A DNA stretch of 64,000 bases from Ampullaceana balthica (lineage: Eukaryota; Mollusca; Gastropoda; Lymnaeidae). Within the stretch, counting starts at the first letter, position 1; each line of letters begins with the position of its first letter. The stretch is taken from positions 1,110,978 through 1,174,977 of the forward strand of contig CALYLW010000014.1 in the NCBI GenBank assembly GCA_944989445.1, in the 5' to 3' direction. The position numbers were made by a program, and so were the translations under genes. Positions 9,667 through 26,800 of the stretch are shown here, one piece after another. The notes under the pieces are model-generated. The model was not told where the DNA came from. It did no database searches and worked only from the letters and a program-made list of their open reading frames with translations.

Positions 9667-11700
9667 GTGAGTAATCCATTTAGAGTTAAAACTTTTGACT
9701 AAACTCAAAAGTTTCAGACATTCCCTTTAATTGGGTTTATTAATAATGACAAATTATTAAAATCTATAGTCCAATCAATAAAGGAAAATCTATAGGGGTG
9801 TATGGACTTGAATATACACTCGGGAAACAAAATTTTAACACGACTAGAATTCAAGTTGTCAGTGTCACTTCACTTGAGTGGTTAGAGAGACGTCTCGGTC
9901 TATTAACTCCTACTCATCTACTGACCTACTCCTACGTGACGGCAAGGAGTGGTAGTAAAATAAACTCTAAAACGTAGTTCGTTTTAAATTAAAATAGAAA
10001 AGAAAATATCATATTCACATATGTTACTTATCAGCACTTACTTATTTACCGTGCTGTTTTAAAAAAAAATATAATTTATAGTATAGGCTACTTAATTTTT
10101 ATACTTTATTAATTTTATAGTGGTAAGCCTACTTTATAAGTATAAGTCATAAGTTATTAATTTTATAACCGGGAACTGGTAAGTTTAATAGCTTAATACT
10201 TGTTTAGTTTAGGCTAATACCATAGTGTCCATAGGCATAGCCATGGGCCATAGCCTATCACTGTCATATTATTATATAAAACTTGTTTTTTAAATTTAAT
10301 GCAGTTAAATAAGGAAGTGCCTTACATACTTTCTTAATATAAAAGCTGATAGTTTGACAATTCTATATAATTTATAATAATTAATGTTTTTAATTGGTCA
10401 GAGCTGTTTAATCTGCACAAGTTAACCATAAGTTATGGTTAACTGGTACAGATTAAAAAAACGTTCATTTGTCCGCATTAGCATATTACCCATAGTTAAT
10501 TTTTTGGGTTGTCAACTCGGTAAAATCTATCCTTGCACCTTGTCGCTGGGCGTTCCGTATGGCCACTGCCAACAAAAAAGTCAATAAAATAAAAGTAAAA
10601 GTTTAAGCTAAGGTGGCGTGTACTATAATAACTATAGGCCTAAATTGTTGTGACTAAAACTACTGATAATTAGTATTAGTTTATAATGTCATTAATAATA
10701 TAAATGTAAGTATAATGAGTAATTATTCTTCACTTAAAAAATTTTATTCTGTAAAATTAAACTTAGACTTAGATCTAACTATTAAATTAGTTAACTCTAG
10801 GTAGTATGATTTCCTATTGTACTGCAGTCAAAGGTACTTGACTTTGTTTAGCTCAACTTAAACAAAAAGTGTAATTTAATATTATTAAAAATAAAATGAT
10901 ATAACAAATCTTAGTTTTAACTGGCATAAAGTTTAGGCTTGTGGAACTTAGGATCTCTACTACTCACCAATAGGGAAGTTAAGTTTATCGCTACAAACTT
11001 GATCATGAAAACCAGGAAAAAAGGTATTGAATAGCCTACCTCTTTTTTCAACTGGTAGATTAAATGAAATTGGTATTACTGGTTGACCCTTTGATCTATC
11101 ATTATTCACCTGTGCTCCAAAAATGTTCAATGTAATTAAAAGTTCTTAAGTCTTTTTAGTTGGACCTAAAGGTGTGCTTTGGTTAAATAAATTTTCTTTA
11201 AATGCTGCTTACATAAAGTACCTAAATTATACCCTCTGAGCCCTCTGTCTGAGTCTCTCAATTTTTTATTTATTTAAATTGCAATTTTATACATAACCTG
11301 TAAACATTAAAATGCCTGGTTATGACTAAGTAGACCAAATGCATGGGCAAAGTATTCAACTATTTGTTTTACTATGAAGTCTAATAAATAATTACAGTAT
11401 GATAGGCTTAGACCTATTATAATCAGTGGGATTTTATTATTTTTACCTATTTATTTAGTTAGTTATATCAATTTTGATAAATTAAATTGACTTCTTAGAA
11501 GTGACTTAGATAAAATGTTGACATAATTCTCTGTAAAACAGGTATACCTTTTTTGCCTACCCACACTGAGTTGATTACTTGCTTTTGAAATTCAGATGTT
11601 TCAGAATGATTGCAAGAAGTAAATGTCATATGATTACACCCCTTTTCAATGTTCAAACTCTGAAACCTCTTTTAAAACTAGTGCCTTAATATTTTTACAG
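9667..11700. other. AT-rich non-coding region, likely Rap1 5' intron
   Basis: Two kilobases without a credible exon, RNA gene or repeat. If the 5'UTR exon at 9591-9666 is real, this is its intron, ending in TTTTTACAG at 11700. Confidence 0.35.
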
Positions 11701-11735
11701 ATTTTATTTTTACCAAGTAGCAATAAAAACAAAGC

Positions 11736-15308
<3,573 letters not shown>

Positions 15309-18300
15309 GATCTGAAAGGTATTTTTTAAAAAACAATATAACTAAGTACATTGAATCATTAAAAAAAATGTTTATACCAGAAGTCTGTGGCGCTTTTCAC
15401 AAAAAAGATCATAAGGAGATTAAATAAGCATGTACTCAAAACTGTTTGTTTGTGCATCTCATCCTAGATATTATTTTGTTTCCTATTCTACAATGTTGTT
15501 TGCTTACCAGCAATCATATGAATATTCCTTTGAGACCCATTGTCTGTCACTGTTTAAACTATGTTAATGTTTATTGGATTTGAAGTAATGTAAAAATTTA
15601 AAGTTTGCTGTTTTTACATTGAGAAGACGGAATGCGGAACTAGTGGGTGAGAGAAACATGTTGGGTGATTAGCAGGGATATGAAGAGTGAGGGTGGAGGG
15701 AATACCCTCTTTTAAAGAGGGCCCCCCATTGGTGACCCATTCAATCAAGTGTTGTTTTATTTATGCCATTGAAAAGTATTTTGAAATATATTGAGTAAAA
15801 GCTTATAAAATTATTCCATTAAAATCAGTCGTAAAATAACAGTATAAATTAAAAAAAGGTAAATTATTGTAAAATATTTATTAATCTCCTGCATTTTTTA
15901 AATCACTGTGCTTTGTTTGCATTCTTTAGTAGACATCCATTTGCTTTGGCTATGCATTATCAATTGTTATAACTCCCTCTAATCACTATGTTACCTATGT
16001 GGCATATACTTGCAACATTTTATATTAAATTCCTCCTTTTTTTAAATTACAGACAGAAGTGGACGAGATAGAAGACAGCAATTAGTAATTTAAGAGTTAT
16101 GTTTCATTCCTTATAATGAGTGGCCAATGCTGCAAGCAAACAGCGAGAAACTAGCCAAAATTGACATCTTATTCATTCTTCTATTTTTCACAAGTGTTAT
16201 ATTCCTGAGCCACAATTGATTTAAACCATCTTGGCAATGACATCACTCCAAGTTGCCAACTTCATTTGCTCATCATCTTTGTTTAAATTTGTTACCTGAA
16301 AAAGAGATATTTGCAGATATTTTTTATTCTTAAAAACATTTAGGTAAACAGAGCCTAAAATCTTTGTGAAGTTTAGACAATTATTTATAATATATTACAG
16401 TTCTAATTATACATATGATGATGCCAAAGGAAGAAAAAAAGGACATTACATTCATTTTGTAAATGATGTAATGCATAAATTCATATGATTTTTAAAAAAG
16501 AAGAAATAAAGACATTAATTTTGTACAGAAATATTTTGTTTGCCACCCTTAGGGAATTTAGGAACTTTTCAGAATATTTGAGTTTTATCTTGCATGTTGA
16601 ATTAGGGTAGAGCTTTCGCAATTTATTATATTGTTATTAGAACTTAATATTCATTTATGTGCTGTTGCCCCACAAGTAATGTCAGGTAGATTGACCCATA
16701 CAAAATTGATGCAGCTTTGTGTGATAGGAATCAGAAGTTTGACACTTAATAGTTTTAAGATGAATAAATTGCATTTATTGAAGTAACTTTCTTTCTGTAT
16801 ATCTTGTTATGACATTTCTTAATATCTAAAGACTTCATTTTAAAACATATTCATTTTTTTAAAACTTGTATTTTATTTGTGTACTAACTCATTTTTCTAG
16901 ATCCATATTGCACCTTTTTTTTTAAAGTGTTGACAAAACATTACACTACTGTGTCAGTTCAATTAATTCTGTTAATGTGCTTCATTTAAACCAATTTGAT
17001 GTTACGACAAGATTGTTATGGAGTTTTATATTTTAATAAAATAAATATCTGCTGGCCACATACTGTCATTTTTAATGTAATAAACATTACTAAGATGAGT
17101 TAAGTTTGAATACTGTCATTATGCAACAGATTTCCTTGCTCTGAAATTCCTTATACTTAGATAAATATTTTTTTAGAATTGAGTTAGGGACCAAATGTGC
17201 AATCATGAAAACAGGGCATTACTGTTATAATTAATGTCCCTGCTAGTGTAACCTGCCTTTAAACAAATGATTCGAATAATTTGGGTGCTGACAGCAGAAT
17301 CAGTAGGGCTGAATAAAAATTTTTTTGTCTTCATACTCCTTAAGAGAATGTTTTTGCAGTATTATTAAATTGTAGATTGAGCTTAAATTTATTGAACCAA
17401 GGAATTGTTTGTATCAAAATCGGGTCTGTGGTATTTTGGGGGTTAAAGTTGTTAGATGTAACAGGATTTGGTGCAAAGTTGTTTGTAAAATTTATTGCCT
17501 CCATTAAAAATGTAATAATCGGTTATTGATAAGACTAAAATGATTTCATTTTGCTTGGTCTGAAACAAAGTGCTTGTAAAATATTCATTAGTCTTGTTTA
17601 AGCACATATATTAAATTTTTTATTACTATTTATTAACTTGGCTGTTGATGTGTATTCTCTTCATGTTTTTAACTCAAGTCATGTCATTCATTGCTTTAAA
17701 AAAAAACAAAGAAAGAAAATGTTCATTTTCTAATTTTGTGAAGATGTGTACATTTTTATAAAAAATGTGTTCCCTATAGAAAAAAAAGGATGTTAAATTT
17801 TCACTTCAGCTACTTAGATCCTTGTAATAAAATAATCAAATAAAAACATTAATTGGTTTGAGCTTTGCAAGATTGTCCCTCAGTAGGAATCTTTGACAAG
17901 TAATTTAATCCTCATAATATAATTTTATAAAAGAATTAATCAACTATATCCATGTTTTAAACCCATGTTACTACAATATTTTTAAATGCTGTCAGCAGAA
18001 GTGGTGATGGACTTAAATAAATATGAATAAATACATATTGTCTTGTATATAATAATGCCTAGATTTCTGTACATTTATAACTCAGTGCTGCTTCTGGAGT
18101 GCATGGAAGCTAGTCAGGACAGTGATTGGTACTCTTTAGTACACATCTTACCAGTTGATGTCTTTTTGTACATTTTGGGACTTTATTTTTTTCTATGGAC
18201 AACTCCATTGGGTGCTTAATGATGGTCTCTTACTAAATCTGATTACTCATTACTGATAACATCAATGTAAATATCTGTATCTGTGTGCTCATGTGAGATT

Positions 18301-18900
18301 GTAATGTAAAAGAGCTGACTTGCCTATAAAAAAAAAGAAACGTGCTTCAATACAAAGTCACCCTTTTGATTCACTAAAGATGCTATTCAATGGATGGCTT
18401 TGTTTTCTTTATGGTGAACTATGAATTTAATTAATGTTAAATACATCTAATCAATTGGGGTAGTAGACCATCATTATTAATTGATTACTGTATTTCTGTT
18501 CTTTTATGTTTTGATTAGCAATTGAAAGTTTCTATGTTTTTGAAATCAGAAGTCCACAACATTTTGTATTTATTACACACCCACATAACTTTTTTTTTAA
18601 TGATAGGAGACAAGTGTTTCTAATTTATAATTTATATTACTAATACCTTTACACTTTTATTATGTATGTAAATTTCTTTGAGAAAATCGAGACTTGTATA
18701 AAGTGATTTGATTGTAACATGAACAGACCTTGATGGGCACTTTAACAAAACCAAATTTATAAATTCTGAACACCTTAAGGCTTTTTCCTGCATTATTTTA
18801 AGCAAGTTATCACAAAAGTTGTAATAAAGATCATATATACACTATAAAGTATTGTTACATTACTTAAATTAAGTCACATTGAAAGGGGGGGATGTACTAG
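15309..18900 (+). other. Rap1 3'UTR region with a likely UTR intron
   Basis: After the stop, AAAG|GTATTT at about 15319 and TTAAATTACAG|ACAGAAG at about 16052 could define a 3'UTR intron. From 16053 there is a long T-rich, non-coding stretch with many AATAAA signals (for example about 17035, 17080, 18000 and 18920), typical of a long 3'UTR with alternative poly(A) sites. No other gene is seen here; the true transcript end cannot be fixed. Confidence 0.5.
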
Positions 18901-18959
18901 AAAACAAGTCACTGTCAATAAAATATTACAGCTTTAATTAATCATTCATTTTCATAAGC

Positions 18960-20771
18960 TTTGATTAAAAAAATTATTTCTAATGTTTAGACAGAAACAT
19001 TGGACGGATTAAAGATATAAGTGCATTGATTCAATTAGGTGGTTATTTTGATTTCATACCTGCAAAAAAGGTCAAAATATTTTCAATACCAAGTTCTAGG
19101 ATATTATACTATGTTGGATTAAAGGGGGTGCTGAACGGGCTAAAGCCAGGGGTCCCCAATGATTTAAGGGCCCCAAACTTATATTGTATAATAAAGGTGG
19201 CTGGACCTTTCCACAAGTGGAATTGTAGCCAGGGGCCCCGTGTAATCTTGAACTGCCCCTGATATTATATCACATGTTTACAAGTAACTCCTCATGTAAT
19301 AAAATAATTTTGTAAAGAGAAGTCATAGCATAAAAATATACAGTAAGATGATGGAATTAACATTGTTACCAGCATAAATATTGGGGGAGGCCAGAATTTC
19401 ACCATTTGGCTGTGCCAGGTATACACAGCCTTAGCGCCTTCCCAGATCATACATTCTTATATACGAGCAACAAAGCCCGCCCAAGGACATTCCGCCACTG
19501 TTCGATGGCATGTTGTAACTCCCCTCCAACACCGGCTTTACATGTGCATCGCGTCAAAAATACTATTCATTATAGTTAAAATAAATAACTCGTAAAAACA
19601 GAGCTTTTGCTATAAATCCCAACGCGCATAACTCAAAATAAAGTCTTGGAAGAAATACTGTACCAAAAATAACTCGCTTTGAACGTTCGCGTAAATGGCG
19701 TAAACGTGTTCAATATGATTGGCTGTAGGAGTCATATGTGTTTGAGGGAGCAATTGCTATAGATGAACGGACAGAAACTTGCCTTTTATTATATAGGATG
19801 ATTACATATAACCCGCTGCAAGCTAATATGAATCTGTAGCTTTCTAAACACTGATTTTACAGTACAGAAACGGCTTTTTTGGAGTAAAAAAAAAGAACTA
19901 TCACACAACCGTCTATGGCTAAAAAGAATACATCTCAATATTTATATATTCCATTCACATTCAAAAATAATTATGGCCATCTCATTGCAGTTCCATATTT
20001 ATCATGTTACTTTACACTGCTTATATTTCATGTGAAATATTTGTCAGGCAATAAATTAGATTTGTTGAACCTATCGCTTATGGAGAGATCCCTCACTGTG
20101 ACGCAAAGTAAATAAAAAATCCACCAATCATCTTAAATAGTGCACAGTACTTGCACTGAGTGAAACAGTAACATTCAGCTATTCCTGACCTTTAGTTTTG
20201 TGGTATACAAAAATAAAATAAACATGCACGTACACAGCAGTAATGTAGTAAAAAAACAAAGATAATTCCTGATCTTTCTTTACTTATGAACAAATATTTC
20301 AGGCTTAATGTAAAAGGATACCCACTGCATCTATTCCCAAACCTCCCAGTGCCTGTCACGCTGGTATCTATGAGTCCTTGGCAACCTTAGTGATTTTTGT
20401 TTGAAAAAATCCTCAAGATGCTAACAGTTAAACTGAGTTTTCACAATTAAACTTGTGGGAGATGGTGACAATACAATACATTTCAAGATATGATTGAAAA
20501 GTTGGGTCGTTTACAAATTGTTTGCAAGTGTAAGAAATCAATTTTGGATTTTAAACATAGGCAATTTTTCAATTTTATTAAGTGAAAATATGTTTTAAAT
20601 TATAAAAATTATTATTATTCCATTTAAGTCTAAAAGAAAATAATTTAATTTCAGAAAAAAAATGAAAAAAAAATTTAATTGCTTAAACTTTAAATTAGGT
20701 TGTCATCTATTTATATGAAAGTTCTTGAATCAACAGCATGTCCATTGTGACTGTAGGAAAATAAACACTGT
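18960..20771. other. Rap1-IFT122 spacer with repeat remnants
   Basis: The two genes converge here. 19130-19265 holds a GC-richer remnant (GGGGTCCCCAATG, GCCAGGGGCCCC), and 19560-19640 resembles the left end of the short DNA element at 46690 (CGTAAAAACAGAGC, CTATAAATCCC). The rest is AT-rich without visible features and includes the IFT122 3'UTR on the - strand. Confidence 0.45.
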
Positions 20772-20852
20772 CTAGTCATCATATTGGGTTCTACAAAAAG
20801 GGCAGTGACCACGCTGAAGGTATTGTTGCTCAAAATCATCTGTGTGGAACAG
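20772..20852 (-). CDS. IFT122 exon 27 (last)
   Basis: Residues 1165-1190 and TAG at 20774-20772. Holds the second half of the C-terminal zinc site, CPFC, and ends RTQYDD. Acceptor TGAGTGTAG. Confidence 0.93.
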   Translation of the reverse strand: MFHTDDFEQQYLQRGHCPFCRTQYDD

Positions 20853-23800
20853 CTACACTCAAAAGAGAAAAAAGAACACAAATCAGTTTACTGCAGATTA
20901 AACACATATTTTCTCATTAAATTATGATGAGCTAAATATTTGTATAATAACAATACATATATTTTTGTCCTGAATTATTAATTCATAATTCATTTTATTT
21001 TCATTAAATAAATAATTGGTGCTAAAGAAAACTTGAAAAGTAGATTAATATGTTTTAATATGGATAATTCGCTTAAGTCAATAAGAGATATACACAGGGT
21101 CTAAGTTTTATCACTAAGGTCACTTTGGCTAAATCATTTTTTGTGTTTTCCTATGAAAACTTGTGAACGCTGCTTCACTTGCCCAATAGGAAATCATGGT
21201 CTGAAAAGGGGATTTAACTTTAAAGAAAATTTTTTATAGTGCATCTGCCTAGTGTATATCTCATTAAAAGAAAAACGACAATGGCAAGAAAGTTGCTGAA
21301 TGAAAAAAATATGAGGAAAAAAATAAGAAATCAAACATTTAAGTCAAATGCAATAAAACCTTATAGCATAGTAATCAACTTCATCAGTGCCGTGCAACAT
21401 TTCTTGGCAACATGATTTTATTAGGACTTTGAAAATTCAAAACTTAAATTTATTTCTATGCAAATGAAATTGGAAAAAGCATTATGATCAAAATTGTTGG
21501 CATTGGTGCCAATTACCATATACAAAAATAAGACGCTTGTTTTTTTTAAAGAAACTCTTTATGGTCATTTAAACCATCTATCCCTGCCTAATTTTTCTTA
21601 GTTGCCATCATTTATCATTTAAAGAGTCTCCTCATTCAAAAACATTCTGAATGGTGACCCCCTGGTTTTATGTCTAATATAAATATGCAAGAACTGGGCT
21701 AAATTACTTGTATAGAATTCACAGAAATGCAATTTGTTTAAACTAAGGACTAAAATAAAAATAAAATATCTGGGGTGGAGGGGTGTAGTACAATCAAAAG
21801 TAAATAAATGTTTTTAAAAAAGTGCAATAATCAGATGCTCATTAATGCATTTTTAAGATGTACAATTTATATGTGTTTCATTTACATTTTAAAAAAACAA
21901 CAACCGGTAATGAATCAAAAGCTAAAATGTAAATATCTTCACCTTGTTGCAATTAGAGCAAAGTGTGATGGGAACATCAGGTAGTAGAGATCGGAAGAAC
22001 TGATACCTCAACGGGTCAGGCCATTTTAGAATGTAGACATCTGATCGTGACATGGTCTGCAGGGTTGATTTATTGACAACCACTGGTTGAAATGAGTCAC
22101 TGTCCTAAACTCACGTAGAAAAAATATGGATTAAAAAAGTGAATTCATTGTCACTGAGCTAATCAGTATAGTATAATAAATACTGAAGTCAAAACAAAAT
22201 GTATTTGAATCTGTATAATTAGCTGGATACATTCAGCTTAGATAAGGGGTGCCAAATTGTAAGCGGGCCGATGGCAAAGTCTGGGTCAGGCAGCCAGCAT
22301 CAAGTATTCAAGAAAAAACTGATAAAATATGCTCACTCTTTAAAAAAAATATTTTAAAATGAAAGCCTTTTCAAGAGCTAGTCTTCTATTACTTCCTATT
22401 CCTCACTGTCAGAGACTGTGTGGCACTTCCTCTTACAGAGCTGAACAACAATTGGCTTCAGTGAGGAGGCATCTACAACCAGTGTCATGACTTGAAGATG
22501 TTCATCAGTTGTTGTTTTTTGGCAACTTATTAAAGTTTGTGATGGAGTAGAGCTTTTCACACCAAAATAGGTTCTCAACAATAAGGCCAATGATTCACTT
22601 CAACATCCCAGCAATCCTATGGAAGTGAAGGGCCAATCTCTCATAAATTGTCCAAGCACATCTGCTTTTTCCATTCATCATCACTCACTCATTGACGCTG
22701 CAGCCCTGGCCGGCTTAATCATGTTCTACCAGTCAGACTGGTCATTGGCCCTAAGCATCCATGCAGGTAGAGGACCTTCACCTCCTATGTATATATATTT
22801 TGGACAAAATCTGGGGGAAAAGTTTGGGGGGTCGGCTTACAAGCGGGTCATTGGTGATTTCTGCATGTACATTGAATATCGGTGTTGTTATGTAGATCAT
22901 CTAGGTCCTTGTCTACATTCTACAAGATTTTAATACAATAAAAAGCCCTCTAGCGAATGCTATAAAAAATGACACTCTTCTCTATTTTTCAAATCTCTTT
23001 GTTCTTCAACTTAAATAAAAGTAAACAATAATAATGACCGATTTTATATTTAGCTTGTAGTTTTAAAAAATTGAGTACCATTTTGTTTACGCCGTCCTAT
23101 TATTTTTTTGGGTCGGCGTACAAGCAGGTTACACACTTTTTATACTATTCTCTTCCAAAAAGAGGGGGGTCGGTTTATGAACAAACAGGCTATAGAACGA
23201 GTATATTTATGAACAAACAGGCTATAGAACGAGTATATTTATGAACAAACAGGCTATAGAACGAGTATATTTATGAACAAACAGGCTATAGAACGAGTAT
23301 ATTTATGAACAAACAGGCTATAGAACGAGTATATTTGGTAATCCGTCTTTCTCATTCTTGGTCAGCGACTTAGTCTTAATTTTCATTTCTGCTCCCTAAC
23401 TGGAAAAATTGGAAAGAATTAGGGGTTCGGAAAAATTAGGGGGCGTGGTGCTTGAGGGGCAGCACGCTCGGCTGTCGTACCCAGAGTCACGGGTTCGAGT
23501 CTCGGTTAAGCCAGGGTCTTGTTCTTGAGGCTAAAGAGCATCCCTGAGTCCACCTAGCTCCGAATGGGTACCTGACATAAGTTGGGCAGCTGGGCATTGT
23601 GCTAGTCACACAATTCCTTCGTATGCTGTGGCTTTAGAAACTTGTGAACTTGCCCCATAGGCCATCATGGTCTGAAAAGGGCACTTTACTTCACAGGAAA
23701 CATTTAATTGTGCATCTGCTTATCCCGAAGTATTTATCTAATTATGTATGTAGCCTTGCAATGGCTTCAGTATACTTACTACAGGGCAGCTTGCAATCGC

Positions 23801-26800
23801 ATCAGCATACTTAATACAGAGTGGTGTTCCCAAGTCAAGCTGTTTACTGAATGTTGGGAAAGGGCATATTACTGGAGAAGCATGTTTTCTGGAGAATTAC
23901 ACTTACTGTGTAACTTTTTATTGAGCACATTTAACAAGTAAAAGTGAGTCCATGAACCCTTCTTTTCAATAATCCTCCACTGCTAAGCCAATGTACGCCT
24001 GTGGAGTAGATAGCATCATGTGCTATTTTGCTCTAGATGTGATGTTAAACTTCAGTCACTGGCTGAAAACCCACTGCAGCTGGGTAGGGCAGTGCAGAAC
24101 AATTTCCTATTTCACACCTTCCTAAATTCAGTTTTCTTTGAAAATGTGTCACAAGACCCTTTCACCAATGATGAATGTCGCTCCATCAGTTGTTACACCT
24201 GCAAAATTCTTCCACAGTAGGCAAGCACCCACAAAGTGTACATCTCTATGATGGCAGGATATCTCATTTGACAGTAGTCTTGCCATGCATTTGAATCACT
24301 GTGAGCTACGTTTCCTACGCTTCAAAACACTCACCAACACCGTGGACACAGATTGCCAGCTGTGCAGTGTCAGGAACACAGTATGTTAGCATCAAGAACG
24401 ATACTTTATCATACACTTGATCATAAATGTTACCTTTCGGGTCAGAATTGTGCACTGCAACTGTGTTGGCTGAGGGCCCTATGTTACCAAACTGTTCCTT
24501 CTTTTACCACCTGTCCTTCCGCAGTATAATTAACATTAGACATGTGAATAGTGGAAGAAAACTTCGAACCAAGTCATATTTTACGTACATTGTATGACTT
24601 CAGTCGCGCTGTGAAAGGATCTTCATCTTCCTCTGGTGCTTCATCCCCCAAACGTAAGGACTGGAAATCTTCAGAATGTTAAGGTTAATTAATACAAGTA
24701 AAATATTTTATAATCTCATGACTTGTTATGTAATCAATAACCAAAACTACCATCATCCTCAAATCAAACTTCAAAATTGGGATAATTTATTTGTTTTTTT
24801 TACTTTTTTTTTAATATAGTAAATGTCGAGCTTTCTTGTGTTTCTTTGAGATAGCATTATAGTGAGAGACATTCTACATTCTACACTCTGATTTTTTTCA
24901 ACACATTTGTATGTCTCACTGGACACAGTTAAGTATAAAATAGCCTTAAATAATCTCATTAGGGAAATTTTCTAGCCTTAATATGACCTGTTTCATTATT
25001 TATTTTCCTTAACTCATTCAAATCTCACTTTTTAAAATGACAGAATTTATAAGTATATCATTTTCCAACTTAACTTTAAAAAAATTTTGAAAAAGGAAAC
25101 TGTTCATTTTTGTTTCAGACCAGGGCCCTCCTTTTTTTTTCTGCTTGGGAATAGACATGTCAAGGATGTGAACAGCCTGCTGGTCACTCAAGCTTTCATC
25201 CAGAACAAACTCAACTAGGGGAAGTACCTCTGAAAATAAATGCACCAGAAGATCTTTTTTTAAAAAAACAATTATTAATTGATTAATTTTTTATTTTATC
25301 AAAACAAAATAATGATACGTGCACAAATGTTTAAACATTATTTTTAAAGTTTTTTTTAAATTTAAATTTTTACCTAAAAGTACTAAAATATGTTTATATT
25401 GTCTTTCAAAATGGTTTTTTCTTCTTTCACAGAAGACACAATACAAGAGAGATCACACCTTTAATAAAGCTGGAAAAGAGTGGGCATCAAAAAAATTTTT
25501 TTTAAAAAGTAAACCCAAAACAAGATGATAAATAGATGACCAAATCATAGAACAAGTAGAAAACTTAATCAGGTGTACAATTGTTGGGGCATACCACATA
25601 ATGATATTAACATTTAAAACAATGACTTCGGCTGTCATAATTTGTTCTGAAATCATTTTCCATTCCGAGATACCTTTAAAAGAATCTTTTTAATTGAAGA
25701 GCCGCTTCATTTTTGCTTCATTTTTGTGCACGTCGTCTTCTTTTTATGTCCCAACCAAGAGTATAATTACCCCAAAAGCTTTCCATAGTACTTCACTTAG
25801 ACACACTTCATAGGGTTCTTATAAGGAGCCCTACTACCATTTCTCATTGGCATTTTTGTTTTAGTTTCTATAACTATTGGTTTCCACAATGCAGAGTTTG
25901 TGAGCCTATAACACAACTCCAAGGTCTGGGGAGGGAAGTGGGAAGGGATATGCATCTAACGACAAAATCCTAAAATGTTTATTAAAAAAAATCTGGACAT
26001 TGTAAAACAAAGCTTAAATCTTTGGGTTATTTTTTAAAAGAAAGATCTACAACTTGGTCATTTAAAAAATAGGAACTAAGCTTTGATAGGTCCAACACAA
26101 CACTGAATTTATTTTAAATTGAATTGAGCTGTTAGTTTTGAAAAAACATCTTATTAAAAAATATTTATTTGCTAAACTCAGTGAAAAACTGTCTCTACTG
26201 TACAGCTGGAAAAGTTTCAAAGCATGAACAAAGTAACATCAACTGTCAAGGTTGGCAAGTATGGTTTTCATTAATTTTGTAAATTACTGAACTATTCCAT
26301 TTACTAAAACTGAGTTGAATTTCATTAAGCTTCGATCCACATACCAAAGTTGACAAATGAATAAACAAAAGGCTGCTTGCAGTTGACACATCTATTTCCA
26401 GTTTTGTTGATTAGAGGATTTGTAGTCGAACAACGATAGCACATGGGTAACAGCTCCTAGCAACGAAATAAAGAAATATGTTGATTAGAGAGTTTGTAGT
26501 CAAACAACGATAGCACATGGGTAACAGCTCCTAGCAACGAAATAAAGAAATATGTTGATTAGAGAGTTTGTAGTCAAACAACGATAGCACATGGGTAACA
26601 GCTCCTAGCAACGAAATAAAGAAACATGTTGATTAGAGTGTTTGTAGTCAAACAACGATAGCACATAGGTAACAGCTCCTAGCAACGAAATAAAGAAATG
26701 TGTTGATTAGAGAGTTTGTAGTCAAACAACGATAGCACATAGGTAACAGCTCCTAGCAACGAAATAAAGAAATGTGTTGATTAGAGAGTTTGTAGTCAAA

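Larger units (their letters stand above)
22244..24520 (-). pseudogene. Decayed hAT transposon in IFT122 intron 25
   Basis: A hAT (Charlie/ZBED-like) element fills most of intron 25. On the - strand near 24220-24130, [14 protein letters not shown] matches the GVTTDGA motif of hAT transposases. 22385-22560 and 24040-24480 have counterparts inside the 31935-39635 element (about 32100-32270 and 38120-38480, for example CAGCTGTGCAGTGTCAG). The left border near 22244 is AAGGGGTGCCAAATTG, a degenerate end; no right end was found. It is interrupted by a DNA-element fragment (22786-23333) and a SINE (23444-23710). No intact reading frame remains. Confidence 0.7.
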
